Shown: positions 53,191-62,571 of the stretch, piece by piece | Layout of the letters: every line of letters begins with the position of its first letter | Position numbering within the stretch: position 1 is the stretch's first letter | DNA from: Gelatiniphilus marinus | GTDB taxonomy: Bacteria > Bacteroidota > Bacteroidia > Flavobacteriales > Flavobacteriaceae | Reading direction: 5' to 3' (one strand) | NCBI RefSeq assembly: GCF_042678305.1 | Contig: NZ_JBHUDT010000001.1 | DNA: 64,000 nt | Program-made: the position numbers and the translations under genes | Notes under the pieces: model-generated | The model's input: the letters and a program-made list of their open reading frames with translations, nothing else | What the model was told of the DNA's origin: nothing | Database searches by the model: none

Positions 53191-53402
53191 TTAACGTGAG
53201 TTCGATATAATTGTAGTTCATAATCAGTAGGTTGTAAATTTACAAAGTTAAAACTATGTCATTCAGACCAAGAATGAGGAAGAATCTCTATTGAATGAGA
53301 TTTCTCGTCGCTCTTTCCTCGCTCTGTCGAAATGACAAACAACTGAAAAACAACAAACTAAATTATATAATTATAAATATTTTTAAATCGAACTCACGTT
53401 AA
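53191..53402. mobile_element. MITE-like element with 16-bp terminal inverted repeats
   Basis: TTAACGTGAGTTCGAT at 53191-53206 is repeated exactly in inverse orientation as ATCGAACTCACGTTAA at 53387-53402. This delimits a 212-bp unit with no coding capacity. Inside lies a REP-like palindrome (53257-53337, ends TGTCATT and AATGACA). The TTAA at both tips could be a target-site duplication or part of the repeat. It sits in the 623-bp gap between convergent glycosyltransferase genes; the rest of the gap (52826-53190) shows nothing recognisable. Confidence 0.65.
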
Positions 53403-53448
53403 TTTAATTGGTTAACCTAAAAATAATTTTTTACCACATTACCTTTAA

Positions 53449-54480
53449 TTAATCAAATTGTAGCTGTTTTCTATTTTTCTGCCTGTAAACTGCCCTTAAC
53501 ATATACAAAAAAGGATAAAGTAATAAAGGCTTGTTAAAAATAAACACTAAAAACCTATACTTAAAACCATTATAATCTTCACCTATAAAATGGGTAATGG
53601 GGTAAGCGCTAATTAATTTTAAATGGTTTATAACATCTTTAAGTGCTTTAAAAGTCATATTCGATTTTGCAAACCTTATTAAAAAGAAAAACACATAGCC
53701 TTGTTGTCTGTTTTTTAGCCGTAATATACATTTTTCGTTATTAACCGTCTCAATTAAATGCGCTAGTTTATTTACCGAAAAAATCAAATCGTCCATATGC
53801 TTTTTAATGTGCTTTGGCGATTTTATATGCGTTATGGAATTATCGTTTTGCCTATACCTATGCGCATCAAGCGGAATAAACATAACCCTTTGGGCATTAA
53901 TAAAAATGCTGGGCGTTATGTAGGAGTCTTGAACAAATTTACGATTATAAAAAGATATTCCGGTACCTTTAAAATATTCGGTTTTAACAATATACCACCA
54001 CACCTCTGCCCTATAGTTATGGTCTGCTAGAAAATTTATGCCTTTGGTTAGTTTATAATTGCCAACATCTTCAAAGATATTTATATTATGCGGTGTGTTT
54101 AGTTGAGAGGATGTGGTATTAACCGAGTTAAAACCCAAAATATCTAAATTGTTGTTTTCCAATATTTTTATTAAACCTTCTAAAACATAATCTGCTAAGT
54201 AATCATCAGCATCAAGAAAATAAAGATATTTACCCTTTGCCAATGCAATGCCTTTATTTCTTGCAGCACCATTTCCAGAATTGCTTTGGTTGCATAAAAC
54301 AATGTTGGAGTATTTTTTTGCATAAGTTTCTACAATAGTTTGGCTACCATCAGTAGATCCGTCATTAACAACAAGCACCTCATAGTCGGTAATACTTAAG
54401 TTTTGGTTTAATAAACTATCTAAACAAACGCCAATAAAATCCTTGGCATTATACATTGGAACTATTATGCTAAGAATCAT
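53449..54480 (-). CDS. Glycosyltransferase family 2 (inverted within the locus)
   Basis: A 343-residue GT-A enzyme. Motifs are IVPMYNAKDFIGVCLDSLL, VLVVNDGSTDGSQ, GNGAARNKGIALAKGKYLYF and the metal site DADDYLADYVLE. It is the only gene of this part of the locus on the minus strand. The MITE-like element lies between its 3' end and the neighbouring GT4 gene. Whether it belongs to the same polymer pathway or was added later is open. Composition is similar to its neighbours. Confidence 0.92.
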   Translation of the reverse strand: MILSIIVPMYNAKDFIGVCLDSLLNQNLSITDYEVLVVNDGSTDGSQTIVETYAKKYSNIVLCNQSNSGNGAARNKGIALAKGKYLYFLDADDYLADYVLEGLIKILENNNLDILGFNSVNTTSSQLNTPHNINIFEDVGNYKLTKGINFLADHNYRAEVWWYIVKTEYFKGTGISFYNRKFVQDSYITPSIFINAQRVMFIPLDAHRYRQNDNSITHIKSPKHIKKHMDDLIFSVNKLAHLIETVNNEKCILRLKNRQQGYVFFFLIRFAKSNMTFKALKDVINHLKLISAYPITHFIGEDYNGFKYRFLVFIFNKPLLLYPFLYMLRAVYRQKNRKQLQFD

Positions 54481-54842
54481 TTTAGATTTATGTTATTAAT
54501 TTCTACCATTACAAAATATTGCCAAACTTATATAAATTATGCTAAAAACCATGCTGCATTTTAATGAAATTTGTTAACCAAGATAGCTTTTACAATAAAA
54601 AATGAGTCAAACTTATTTCGAAAAAATAATTTTAAAGACCAATAGGCAAAATTAACTTACCCAAGCAGCAAATTAAACTATTTAGCTGCAAACATTGTTG
54701 TTAATCAATTAAAAGCTACTATACCAACAATATTTTTTTAGATTTGATTTTTTTTATGTAAATTTTACTTTCGCATAAATAAATACAGTTTTTTTTATCA
54801 AGCAGCATAAAACCGTAAACCTAATATTTTATATTATTATTC
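54481..54842. other. Intergenic region between divergent genes
   Basis: 362 bp of AT-rich sequence between the inverted GT2 gene and the first ATP-grasp gene. It presumably carries both promoters. I recognise no gene, repeat or clear TAnnTTTG box. Confidence 0.4.
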
Positions 54843-55700
54843 ATGAAAAAATACCTATGGCAACATACCAAAGCCCTTTTATCTAAAACCAGTCCAGAGC
54901 TCTATGTAAAAAACCGTTTTAAGGCCAATTTAGGCTACAGCCCCAATTTTAAAAACCCAAAAACCCATAACGAGCATATGGCAAAACGGCGGTTTAGCTA
55001 TACCGAACAAATGACATTGCTCTCTGACAAGATAGCGGTAAGAGACTATGTTGCCAAAAAAATTGGCGACAAATACTTGGTGCCCCTACTTTTTGAAATG
55101 GACAGCCTTAGCGAAACCATTTACAATAAGCTGCCCAATAGCTTTGTAATTAAAGCCAACCATGGCAGCGGCTTTAATTTATTGGTTAAAAACAAATTAG
55201 ATTACAGTTTTGAGAAATTAAAACAAATAACCAACAACTGGCTTGAAACCAAATACCATTTGCTGGGTATGGAACTGCATTACAAAAACATAAAACCCAG
55301 ACTTTTGGTTGAAGAGTTGCTTTTAGATGAAGAAGGCAAAGTACCCAAGGACTATAAGTTTTATTGCTTTGAAAGTAAAAAATACCTCGGGGTTTACGTT
55401 GATAGATTTGTAGATACCCGTGTGGCTTTTTTTGATGAAAAATGGGAACCGGCCGATTATCCATTTATATTCAAAGAAGTAGATGACCCGCGAGAAGTTA
55501 AAAAACCAGAGAATTTTGATGAAATGATAACTGTGGTATCGAAACTATCGCAACCCTTTGATTATGTGCGTTTAGATTTATATTCGGTAAACAATCGTAT
55601 CTATTTCGGCGAATTTACATTTACTCCCGGAGGGGGGATAGATAAATTCAAAACTTATGAGAAAGACCTTGAATGGGGACAATTATGGAATAAAAATTAA
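54843..55700 (+). CDS. TupA-like ATP-grasp protein, copy 1
   Basis: A 285-residue protein of the TupA-like ATP-grasp family (amidoligase-type fold found in polysaccharide loci). Recognisable parts are KRFSYTEQMTLLSDKIAVRD in substance near residue 50 (here beginning RRFSYTEQ), YLVPLLFEMDSL, the ATP-binding SFVIKANHGSGFNLLV, VEELLLDEEGKVPKDYKFYCF and the C-terminal metal site FDYVRLDLYSVNNRIYFGEF then TFTPGGGI. ATP-grasp enzymes form carboxylate-amine bonds through acyl-phosphates, so attachment of an amino acid or amine to a uronic acid is possible (inference). Copy 2 follows 175 bp downstream, with a 458-bp nearly identical stretch. Confidence 0.88.
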   Translation: MKKYLWQHTKALLSKTSPELYVKNRFKANLGYSPNFKNPKTHNEHMAKRRFSYTEQMTLLSDKIAVRDYVAKKIGDKYLVPLLFEMDSLSETIYNKLPNSFVIKANHGSGFNLLVKNKLDYSFEKLKQITNNWLETKYHLLGMELHYKNIKPRLLVEELLLDEEGKVPKDYKFYCFESKKYLGVYVDRFVDTRVAFFDEKWEPADYPFIFKEVDDPREVKKPENFDEMITVVSKLSQPFDYVRLDLYSVNNRIYFGEFTFTPGGGIDKFKTYEKDLEWGQLWNKN

Positions 55701-55736
55701 GGTTGCCTAAAAAGCTTATTTTGTATTCTGTCTGTT

Positions 55737-55800
55737 AGGGCACAGTCGAAACCTAACTATTGTTTACCAATAAATTGAAACATTTATACTGTGCGCTCCC
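55737..55800. repeat. Degenerate inverted repeat between the two ATP-grasp genes
   Basis: AGGGCACAGT at 55737-55746 and ACTGTGCGCTCCC at 55788-55800 form an imperfect hairpin around an AT-rich middle containing AGTCGAAACC. It may be a decayed REP-like element or the terminator of copy 1. Confidence 0.35.
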
Positions 55801-55875
55801 AAAGCTTCGGGAAAAACATTAAACTTACTATTTATACAGCATTTTTAGTTAACAATAATATCTAACCAACCAAAC

Positions 55876-56730
55876 ATGAAATATTTCTTATGGCAACACA
55901 CAAAGGCCCTTTTATCTAAAACCAGTCCACAACTCTATGTAAAAAACCGTTTTAAGGCCAATTTAGGCTACAGCCCCAATTTTAAAAACCCAAAAACCCA
56001 TAACGAGCATATGGCAAAACGGCGGTTTAGCTATACCGAACAAATGACATTGCTCTCTGACAAGATAGCGGTAAGAGACTATGTTGCCAAAAAAATTGGC
56101 GACAAATACTTGGTGCCCCTGCTTTTTGAAATGGACAGCCTTAGCAAAACCATTTACAATAAGCTGCCCAATAGCTTTGTAATTAAAGCCAACCATGGCA
56201 GCGGCTTTAATTTATTGGTTAAAAACAAATTAGATTACAGTTTTGAGAAATTAAAACAAATAACCAACAACTGGCTTGAAACCAAATACCATTTGCTGGG
56301 TATGGAACTGCATTACAAAAACATAAAACCCAGACTTTTGGTTGAAGAGTTGCTTTTAGATGAAGAAGGCAAAGTACCCAAGGACTATAAATTTCACTGT
56401 TTTAAAAACAAAATGTACGTAGAGGTATTTGTTGATAGGTTTACCAATAAAAAAGTAGCCTTTTTTGATAAGCAATGGCAAGTTTGCACCTATCCCTGGA
56501 CTTCCGATGTGGTTGTAGATGATCCTTTAAAAATTAAAAAACCCGAAAATTTTGATGAAATGATAGCAGTGGTATCAAAACTATCTCAACCCTTCGATTT
56601 TGTTCGTCTGGACCTCTATTCGGTAAACAACACTACTTATTTTGGTGAGTTTACATTTACACCAGGCAGTGGCATGGATAAGTTTATAAGCTATAACATG
56701 GATTTAGAATGGGGTGCGTTTTGGGAATAA
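55876..56730 (+). CDS. TupA-like ATP-grasp protein, copy 2
   Basis: A 284-residue tandem paralogue of the preceding gene. Nucleotides 55933-56390 match 54900-55357 of copy 1 with only two differences (one silent, one giving Glu to Lys at residue 93). The first ~20 codons and the last ~110 codons have diverged clearly. The ATP-binding NHGSGFN region is shared; the C-terminal metal region reads FDFVRLDLYSVNNTTYFGEF then TFTPGSGM. The pattern points to recent gene conversion or recombination between paralogues that may differ in substrate. A perfect hairpin terminator follows. Confidence 0.88.
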   Translation: MKYFLWQHTKALLSKTSPQLYVKNRFKANLGYSPNFKNPKTHNEHMAKRRFSYTEQMTLLSDKIAVRDYVAKKIGDKYLVPLLFEMDSLSKTIYNKLPNSFVIKANHGSGFNLLVKNKLDYSFEKLKQITNNWLETKYHLLGMELHYKNIKPRLLVEELLLDEEGKVPKDYKFHCFKNKMYVEVFVDRFTNKKVAFFDKQWQVCTYPWTSDVVVDDPLKIKKPENFDEMIAVVSKLSQPFDFVRLDLYSVNNTTYFGEFTFTPGSGMDKFISYNMDLEWGAFWE

Positions 56731-56734
56731 AATA

Positions 56735-56764
56735 AAAGCACCTTGATAAATATCAAGGTGCTTT
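56735..56764. terminator. Bidirectional terminator hairpin
   Basis: AAAGCACCTTGATA pairs perfectly with TATCAAGGTGCTTT over 14 bp with a two-base loop. It lies between the convergent ATP-grasp copy 2 and beta-helix genes. Confidence 0.85.
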
Positions 56765-56798
56765 GTAATATTAATATATATCTATTATTAATAATAAA

Positions 56799-58568
56799 CT
56801 AGTTATTTTTTAATATTTGAATACCCTTTGAATTGAAAACTCTAGCCGAAGAATTATTAAAGAAATTATCGTAAACCGTTACTTCAACTTTATCTGGCGT
56901 TGTTGTATTTTCGTTAACCGATTCAAAAGAAACTGCATTACCCACTTTTACATCAATATTATTAGAATGAATTTGTACATTTTTCAATACTGAAGTATGG
57001 GCATATATACCTCGAGTGTAGGTGTCAGTAGTGTTGGTAATGGTATTACCATAAATTTCGGTATCTCTAATTTGGTTTGGTACAAATATACCTTTACCAG
57101 CATTTTCAATAACATTATCGTAAACCTTGGCTTGTTTAGCATAAAGTGTTATACCGGTGCCATAGCCCTTAATTATGTTACCTGAAATCTCATTGTTGTA
57201 TGTGGTTTCGGTATTGGCAACCCCACCACCAATGGCATTACTGTTTAAATGCTTTTCAGAAGTTCCCGTAATTCTGTTATTTCTTATTTTAACGCCTTTA
57301 GCAAGAGAATAACTAATGCCGTTTTCGGTCTCGTTATTTTCAATAACAGTATCGTCGCCAATGGCTACAATAATTGCAGACCTTGCACTGCCTTTTTCAA
57401 TATTGTTTCTAATAATAACATCTCTAACAATTTCATAGTATATGTAATTGCCGTTATCGTCTATACCACGTAGCGCTTCAATATCAATCCCCGCTTTTGG
57501 ATTGGTTCCTAATGATTTATCGGTATCTATACCTGCATTTAATATCTGGCAATCTTCAACAATAACATTGTGTGCATTTACAATAGATATGTTGTTTCTT
57601 CTACTTTTATCTAAAATACAGTTTTTAATAACAATATTATTAGATGGGTCGTAATCTGGGTTAAACGAGAAGCCTCTTGCTTTAACCATAATGGCATCAG
57701 CTGTAGAATTATAGAAATTTACACCATCGACTACCACATTTGCAGCAGCTTCTAATCTCAATAGATCACTATCTTGACACCATTCTCTTCCGCCACAAGT
57801 GCTGTAATCGTGCTCGTCTCTGTCGCCGTGTAAGTTACCGCCGGTTATGGTAACGTTGGATTCTTCATAAACCGCTAATAAAGTAAAATCTGTAAACCCA
57901 TTAGGCTGTACTCTTAAATGGGTATTGTCAGTCATTACTAAGTTAAAATCTGAAGGTATAAAGATATCTCCCATTCTAAACTTTGGAGGGAAGTTATCTT
58001 CTTTACTTACTAGAAAATAAGCATCCATTTTGTCGATTTTAAAAGTGTTTATGCCCATTTCTTTGGATTGGGTAAATATATTGTTTAAGATGTTCCTGTT
58101 GTTTAAGGCTACTTCATCTGAAACTTTACCTTCAACGATTCCCCATCTGCTAGGAATAAATTGAAAACTAGGATCTTTTAACAATGGAGTGGTTCCAGCG
58201 ATAGTTAATGTTGAATTTAAAAAATTACCATCGAAAGTAGAGCCACTTGAGAAATTAAGTGTACCATTGGTTATATCGCCGCCTTCGTAAACAATAGTAA
58301 CATTTTCTGGTAAATTAATGGTTTCTCCACCTAAATCCATAATACAGTTTATTACAACGGTAGAGTTGGCCTGCACATCGTTTAATGTAAAATCGCATGG
58401 TAAACTCGTGTCAACTGCTGTTGGAGTTTCTGGATTATTGGTGTCTTCATTGTTTGGGGTTTCTTCTTCAACCACAACGGGTTCAACAAATAATTCTTCT
58501 TGGTTGCAAGACATCATCGATACCATTAGCAATCCTGTAAATAAAAAAGTTTTCAAAATCGTTTTCAT
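56799..58568 (-). CDS. Right-handed parallel beta-helix lipoprotein
   Basis: A 589-residue protein. A lipoprotein signal ends at Cys21 (SMMSCNQEE) and is followed by an acidic, Pro/Thr/Asn-rich linker to about residue 55. A PL6-like or NosD-like N-terminal beta region follows. Parallel beta-helix repeats run from about 210 to 580, visible as recurring VIENN/IIRNN/VYDN-type turns (VIKNCILDKSRRNNISI, VIENNETENG, VKIRNNRITG, QIHSNNIDVK). Such folds are found in polysaccharide lyases, epimerases and hydrolases. Catalytic residues cannot be assigned, so a role in editing or degrading the locus polymer is inference. The lipid anchor suggests the cell envelope. Confidence 0.88.
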   Translation of the reverse strand: MKTILKTFLFTGLLMVSMMSCNQEELFVEPVVVEEETPNNEDTNNPETPTAVDTSLPCDFTLNDVQANSTVVINCIMDLGGETINLPENVTIVYEGGDITNGTLNFSSGSTFDGNFLNSTLTIAGTTPLLKDPSFQFIPSRWGIVEGKVSDEVALNNRNILNNIFTQSKEMGINTFKIDKMDAYFLVSKEDNFPPKFRMGDIFIPSDFNLVMTDNTHLRVQPNGFTDFTLLAVYEESNVTITGGNLHGDRDEHDYSTCGGREWCQDSDLLRLEAAANVVVDGVNFYNSTADAIMVKARGFSFNPDYDPSNNIVIKNCILDKSRRNNISIVNAHNVIVEDCQILNAGIDTDKSLGTNPKAGIDIEALRGIDDNGNYIYYEIVRDVIIRNNIEKGSARSAIIVAIGDDTVIENNETENGISYSLAKGVKIRNNRITGTSEKHLNSNAIGGGVANTETTYNNEISGNIIKGYGTGITLYAKQAKVYDNVIENAGKGIFVPNQIRDTEIYGNTITNTTDTYTRGIYAHTSVLKNVQIHSNNIDVKVGNAVSFESVNENTTTPDKVEVTVYDNFFNNSSARVFNSKGIQILKNN

Positions 58569-59059
58569 AATTCTTCTGTGTTTAGGGCATTAAATAATTT
58601 TCAATATTAATTCATTTTCTAATAAAAACCGTTGAAGCGTTTGTTTTTTTCGACGAAATACATTCTGGACAATACTAATATCCGATTAAATACATTTTTT
58701 GTCGATAAAGTGAAGTTTCGCTTTAACAATTAGTTCTTATATACGAGTAAAAATTAATTTTGGATTTCCCTCTCTAAAATTAAATTCCGACAAAAATAGG
58801 ATTTTATCGGTGAAGTGCATGTAATTGTTAATAACTTTTTGTTGCTTGTTAATAAGTTAAATAATTAGTAAACAAACACATACAAGCGAACATTGTGGGT
58901 AAAGACCTTAAAAGTTAACAATAATAAAAAAGCGGAAAAATAATTCTGTTTTTATCTTTTAGACTTAAATTTTTACTTTTAGTCTTATTTTATAACCAAC
59001 ATAGCTTATAATTAATTATGTTCGCAAAACCAAAAACAACCTACTAAACTGTTATATAG
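58569..59059. other. AT-rich divergent intergenic region
   Basis: 491 bp between the beta-helix lipoprotein gene and the MBOAT gene, which are divergent. It should contain both promoters. I see no gene, repeat or convincing TAnnTTTG box. Confidence 0.4.
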
Positions 59060-60505
59060 ATGCTATTCAACTCTTTTGAATTCCTTCTCTTTTTTCCGAT
59101 AGTTATTATAGGGTTTTACGCTTTACCCCATAAGTACAGGTGGTTATGGTTGCTTTCTGGTAGTTATTTTTTTTACATGGTGCACGAACCAGAGTTGATT
59201 ATCCTGTTGTGCATTTCAACGCTTGTAGATTACTATTGCGGCATTAAAATGTACAAATCACATAGCGCGACAATAAAAAAACGATACTTGGTATTTAGTA
59301 TTATAACCAATGTTGGGATCTTGTTTTTATTTAAGTATTTACTTTTTTTTACAGATAACCTAAAATCGTTTTTGGGCTTTTTTGGGGTTGAACTTCTTTC
59401 AGATGAGTTGGCGAGCTCGTATAACTTTACCAATATTTTATTGCCCATTGGCATTAGTTTTTACACCTTCCAGACCATGAGCTACTCGTTTGAGGTTTAC
59501 AGGGGCACCGTTAAACCCGAGAGGCATTTAGGTAAATTTGCGCTTTATGTGGCGTTTTTTCCGCAGTTGGTAGCTGGCCCTATTGAGCGCGCTTCTAGGT
59601 TATTGCCGCAATTAAAGCAAAAGGTAATTGTTAATATTCCCGATATAAAAAAAGGGCTTATTATTATGGCATGGGGCTTTTTTTTAAAAGTTGTTGTAGC
59701 AGACCGCTTGGGCGTTTATGTGGATGAGGCCTTTGCAAATCCGGATTCGCCACACAATATAGCTTTAATATTAGGAAGTATTTTCTTTTGCTTTCAAATA
59801 TATTACGATTTTTCGGCCTATACCGCTATTGCCATTGGTGCTGCTAAAACCATGGGGTACGATTTGATACAAAACTTTAATCGCCCGCTTTTTTCAACGT
59901 CTATGGCTCAGTTTTGGCAACGTTGGCATATCTCTTTTACGCAATGGCTTAGGGAATTTTTATACAGACCGCTAGTAAAACACTATAAGCTTAACAGGTT
60001 AACGGCCGTATTTATTGTGTTTTTTATTAACGGGTTATGGCATGGTGCCAATTGGACTTTTGTGATATGGAGCCTCTTAAACGCATTTATCTTGGTTTTA
60101 GAGATTGCAACCAATTCTAAACGGCATAAATTATTTAAAAAACTAAACATCCCAAAATACATAACAGGATTTTTTGGTTGGGCTTTTTGCTTGGGCTACA
60201 TGGTTTTAACCTTAGTGTTTTTTAGATCGCCTTCGTTAGAACATGCCCTTTTGTACCTAAAAAACATGTTTAACTTTGGCAGCATGCATATTAATATTGT
60301 TGGCAATTATTTTGAGTTGTTTTTAAGCCTAATGCTTATTTTAATTGTGCAAACCATACATTATTATAAAGGCAACAGTAAAGTTTACGAGCTGGTTACC
60401 CAACGCCCTAATTATGTACGGTATAGTATGTATCTGGGTTATATTTTAATTATCGTGCTATTTGCCATTAATAGGCAAAATACGTTTATTTATTTTCAGT
60501 TTTAA
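59060..60505 (+). CDS. MBOAT-family O-acyltransferase (AlgI type)
   Basis: A 481-residue integral membrane protein with about 11 hydrophobic segments. The opening LFNSFEFLLFFPIVIIGFYAL and LPIGISFYTFQTMSYSFEVY, then PQLVAGPIERA, are diagnostic of the AlgI/PatA/DltB branch. The catalytic His328 lies in NGLWHGANWTFVIW, and FWQRWHISFTQWLREFLY precedes it. Such proteins pass acyl groups (usually acetyl) across the membrane to a periplasmic partner that modifies polysaccharide. The SGNH-like gene that starts 11 bp downstream is the expected partner. Confidence 0.95.
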   Translation: MLFNSFEFLLFFPIVIIGFYALPHKYRWLWLLSGSYFFYMVHEPELIILLCISTLVDYYCGIKMYKSHSATIKKRYLVFSIITNVGILFLFKYLLFFTDNLKSFLGFFGVELLSDELASSYNFTNILLPIGISFYTFQTMSYSFEVYRGTVKPERHLGKFALYVAFFPQLVAGPIERASRLLPQLKQKVIVNIPDIKKGLIIMAWGFFLKVVVADRLGVYVDEAFANPDSPHNIALILGSIFFCFQIYYDFSAYTAIAIGAAKTMGYDLIQNFNRPLFSTSMAQFWQRWHISFTQWLREFLYRPLVKHYKLNRLTAVFIVFFINGLWHGANWTFVIWSLLNAFILVLEIATNSKRHKLFKKLNIPKYITGFFGWAFCLGYMVLTLVFFRSPSLEHALLYLKNMFNFGSMHINIVGNYFELFLSLMLILIVQTIHYYKGNSKVYELVTQRPNYVRYSMYLGYILIIVLFAINRQNTFIYFQF

Positions 60506-60515
60506 TGTCTTAAAA

Positions 60516-61466
60516 ATGAAGTTTATACTTAAAATATCGCTTTTTTGTTTGTTGCTAATGGCTACCTATTTATTTTTTGTAGATAAACTCTCTGAAGGCT
60601 ATGTGGATCAGTATTACCACAAATTCACCCAAGAATCTGGGAGTTTAATTTTAGGGCTGTCAAGAGCAGACCAAAATATAGCACCAAAGGTATTAGAACA
60701 CGAACTTAGAGCCTTGAAATTTGATATGCCCATTACAAATTTTGCTATTAATCTGGACCATTCTGCTTATGGCCAACTCTATTTACAAGGCATAAAAGAT
60801 AAATTAAACCCTAAACTTAACAACGGGCTATTTATATTATCGGTAACTCCGGGTGCTTTTACAGCGCCTTTAAAAATGGATGATGAAGCTATTTTTAATT
60901 TGGATAAAAAGGGGGTTATCGGTAAAACCGCAAACCTAAAGCAAAGCCCAAATTACGATTACATAATTAACAATTATGCCAACCCTTTATACAATGGAAT
61001 AATAAATCTAAATTCGTGGAACCACCATATTGCACACGATAACGGATGGAATGAATTTGTGCTGGTTAGCCATTCAGATACGTTAAAACATGATGATATG
61101 CTGTTTTGGAAAACACAAACTATTAAGTATTACAGAAAAAAAAACGAACTGTTAGAAGTTTCAAAATACCGCATCAATGGATTTGTTGACACGATTGAAT
61201 ATTTAAAAACCAAAGGTCATGTTTTTATGGTGAGATTGCCTGCTGATGCAGATTTTATAGAGTTCGAAAATTCAAATTGGCCAACTTTCAATCAAGAATT
61301 TGATAGCATTGCAAAACACTACCAAGTTCCTTTTTTAAATTATACATTACAAAATACCAATTATAAAACCTACGATGGTTCGCACATGCTTTCTCAAAGT
61401 GCAAAAGCCTATACAAAGCAATTAAGCACAGATATTAAAAAAAATTTATCGAAAAACAAAGAATGA
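60516..61466 (+). CDS. SGNH-like periplasmic acyltransferase/esterase partner of the MBOAT protein
   Basis: A 316-residue protein with an N-terminal membrane anchor (residues ~3-22). A GxSR block I motif, LILGLSRADQN with Ser49 as candidate nucleophile, is present. A C-terminal DxxH motif (YDGSHMLSQSA, Asp287 and His290) completes a plausible catalytic triad. These features resemble the AlgJ/AlgX/PatB proteins paired with MBOAT transporters. An upstream in-frame start at 60462 would overlap the MBOAT gene; the ATG at 60516 directly before a clean anchor is preferred. O-acetylation of the locus polysaccharide is inferred. Confidence 0.75.
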   Translation: MKFILKISLFCLLLMATYLFFVDKLSEGYVDQYYHKFTQESGSLILGLSRADQNIAPKVLEHELRALKFDMPITNFAINLDHSAYGQLYLQGIKDKLNPKLNNGLFILSVTPGAFTAPLKMDDEAIFNLDKKGVIGKTANLKQSPNYDYIINNYANPLYNGIINLNSWNHHIAHDNGWNEFVLVSHSDTLKHDDMLFWKTQTIKYYRKKNELLEVSKYRINGFVDTIEYLKTKGHVFMVRLPADADFIEFENSNWPTFNQEFDSIAKHYQVPFLNYTLQNTNYKTYDGSHMLSQSAKAYTKQLSTDIKKNLSKNKE

Positions 61467-61514
61467 TTTTGCACTTATAACTTTATCTTTAAATCTCGTT
61501 ATTAAATAACAAAA

Positions 61515-62522
61515 ATGAAAAACAGTCCGTACTTAGATAATCCTTTTAAAACCATTTGGCTAAAACACTTCAATGAAAGTAAGACCGATGTTTCGTTTTC
61601 TTTTTTTAATAATTTAACTTTTGTTAAGCATAAAAACCGAACAGTATATCAAAACACGGGCAAAACCAATACAAAAGGCATAAGCTATAAACTAAGCCAC
61701 CCAAATACAGAAGATTACAAAAAAAGCGTGTTTATAGTTTATGATGTTTATCATTTTTTAGATACCAACCCACCCAAAAGCGACACCTTAGGTTTTTATA
61801 AAATAAAACAATACCCGGGGTATATCTGCGACTTAAAAAACTACAATGGCTTGCAAGACTATATGGCGCAGATAATAAGCAGAAAAAGCCGCTATAAATT
61901 TAAAAGCTACAAAAAAAAGCTGGAAGCTGCACATAACATACATTACAAAATGTATTTAGATGATATAACTCCCGAAGCTTACCAAAGCCTTTTCTCTGAT
62001 TTTAAGCGTTTGTTAAAAAAACGGTTTTTAGATAAAAAAACAGTAAACAACAATTTAAATCCAGACGAGTGGGCTTTTTACAAAGACCTTACCTACCCCA
62101 TGATGCTAAAAAAACAAGCCGGATTATTTGTTGTTTACAATAACAACAGCCCCATAGCCATAACACTACTTAATTTTTCGGGCAGCAAAATGCTGGATGT
62201 TATTAGGGTTTTTGATATCGATTATTCTAAATACAGATTAGGCTCTGTTAGTATTATGAAACAGTTGGAATGGTGTTTTAAAAACAATTTTGAAAGTTTA
62301 GATTTTTCAAAAGGGTATTTTGAGTACAAAAACCGATGGGCCAACAAACCCTACTGGTTTGAATACCATATATATTACGATAAGCAATCTTTTAAGGCGA
62401 AACTATATGCCAAAATGTACAAAAGCATTTTTGCTTTTAAGTGGTATCTTAGAAAACACGAAATTACACATTTAATACACCAAATAAGTTTTTTATTGAA
62501 TAAAAAGAAATATGCCGAATAA
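61515..62522 (+). CDS. GNAT/FemAB-like acyltransferase, paralogue 1
   Basis: A 335-residue protein with a double-GNAT (FemAB/BioF2-like) appearance. A lysine-rich helix (SRKSRYKFKSYKKKLEAAHN) separates two halves. The C-terminal half has PIAITLLNFSGSKMLDVIRVF, then YSKYRLGSVSIMKQLEWCFK and the signature LDFSKGYFEYKNRWANKPY. FemAB-like enzymes transfer aminoacyl or acyl groups to amino sugars or peptides. In a polysaccharide locus N-acylation of an amino sugar is plausible but not shown. It is the first of three tandem paralogues. Confidence 0.78.
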   Translation: MKNSPYLDNPFKTIWLKHFNESKTDVSFSFFNNLTFVKHKNRTVYQNTGKTNTKGISYKLSHPNTEDYKKSVFIVYDVYHFLDTNPPKSDTLGFYKIKQYPGYICDLKNYNGLQDYMAQIISRKSRYKFKSYKKKLEAAHNIHYKMYLDDITPEAYQSLFSDFKRLLKKRFLDKKTVNNNLNPDEWAFYKDLTYPMMLKKQAGLFVVYNNNSPIAITLLNFSGSKMLDVIRVFDIDYSKYRLGSVSIMKQLEWCFKNNFESLDFSKGYFEYKNRWANKPYWFEYHIYYDKQSFKAKLYAKMYKSIFAFKWYLRKHEITHLIHQISFLLNKKKYAE

Positions 62523-62571
62523 ATAAGCTGTAAACTTTTCTGGAAAAAAAACAAGGTTAATCAATTTAAAG

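Noticed and set aside
60462..60515. Upstream start of the SGNH-like gene overlapping the MBOAT gene
   Set aside because: The overlap is long, and the ATG at 60516 sits directly before a standard membrane anchor.
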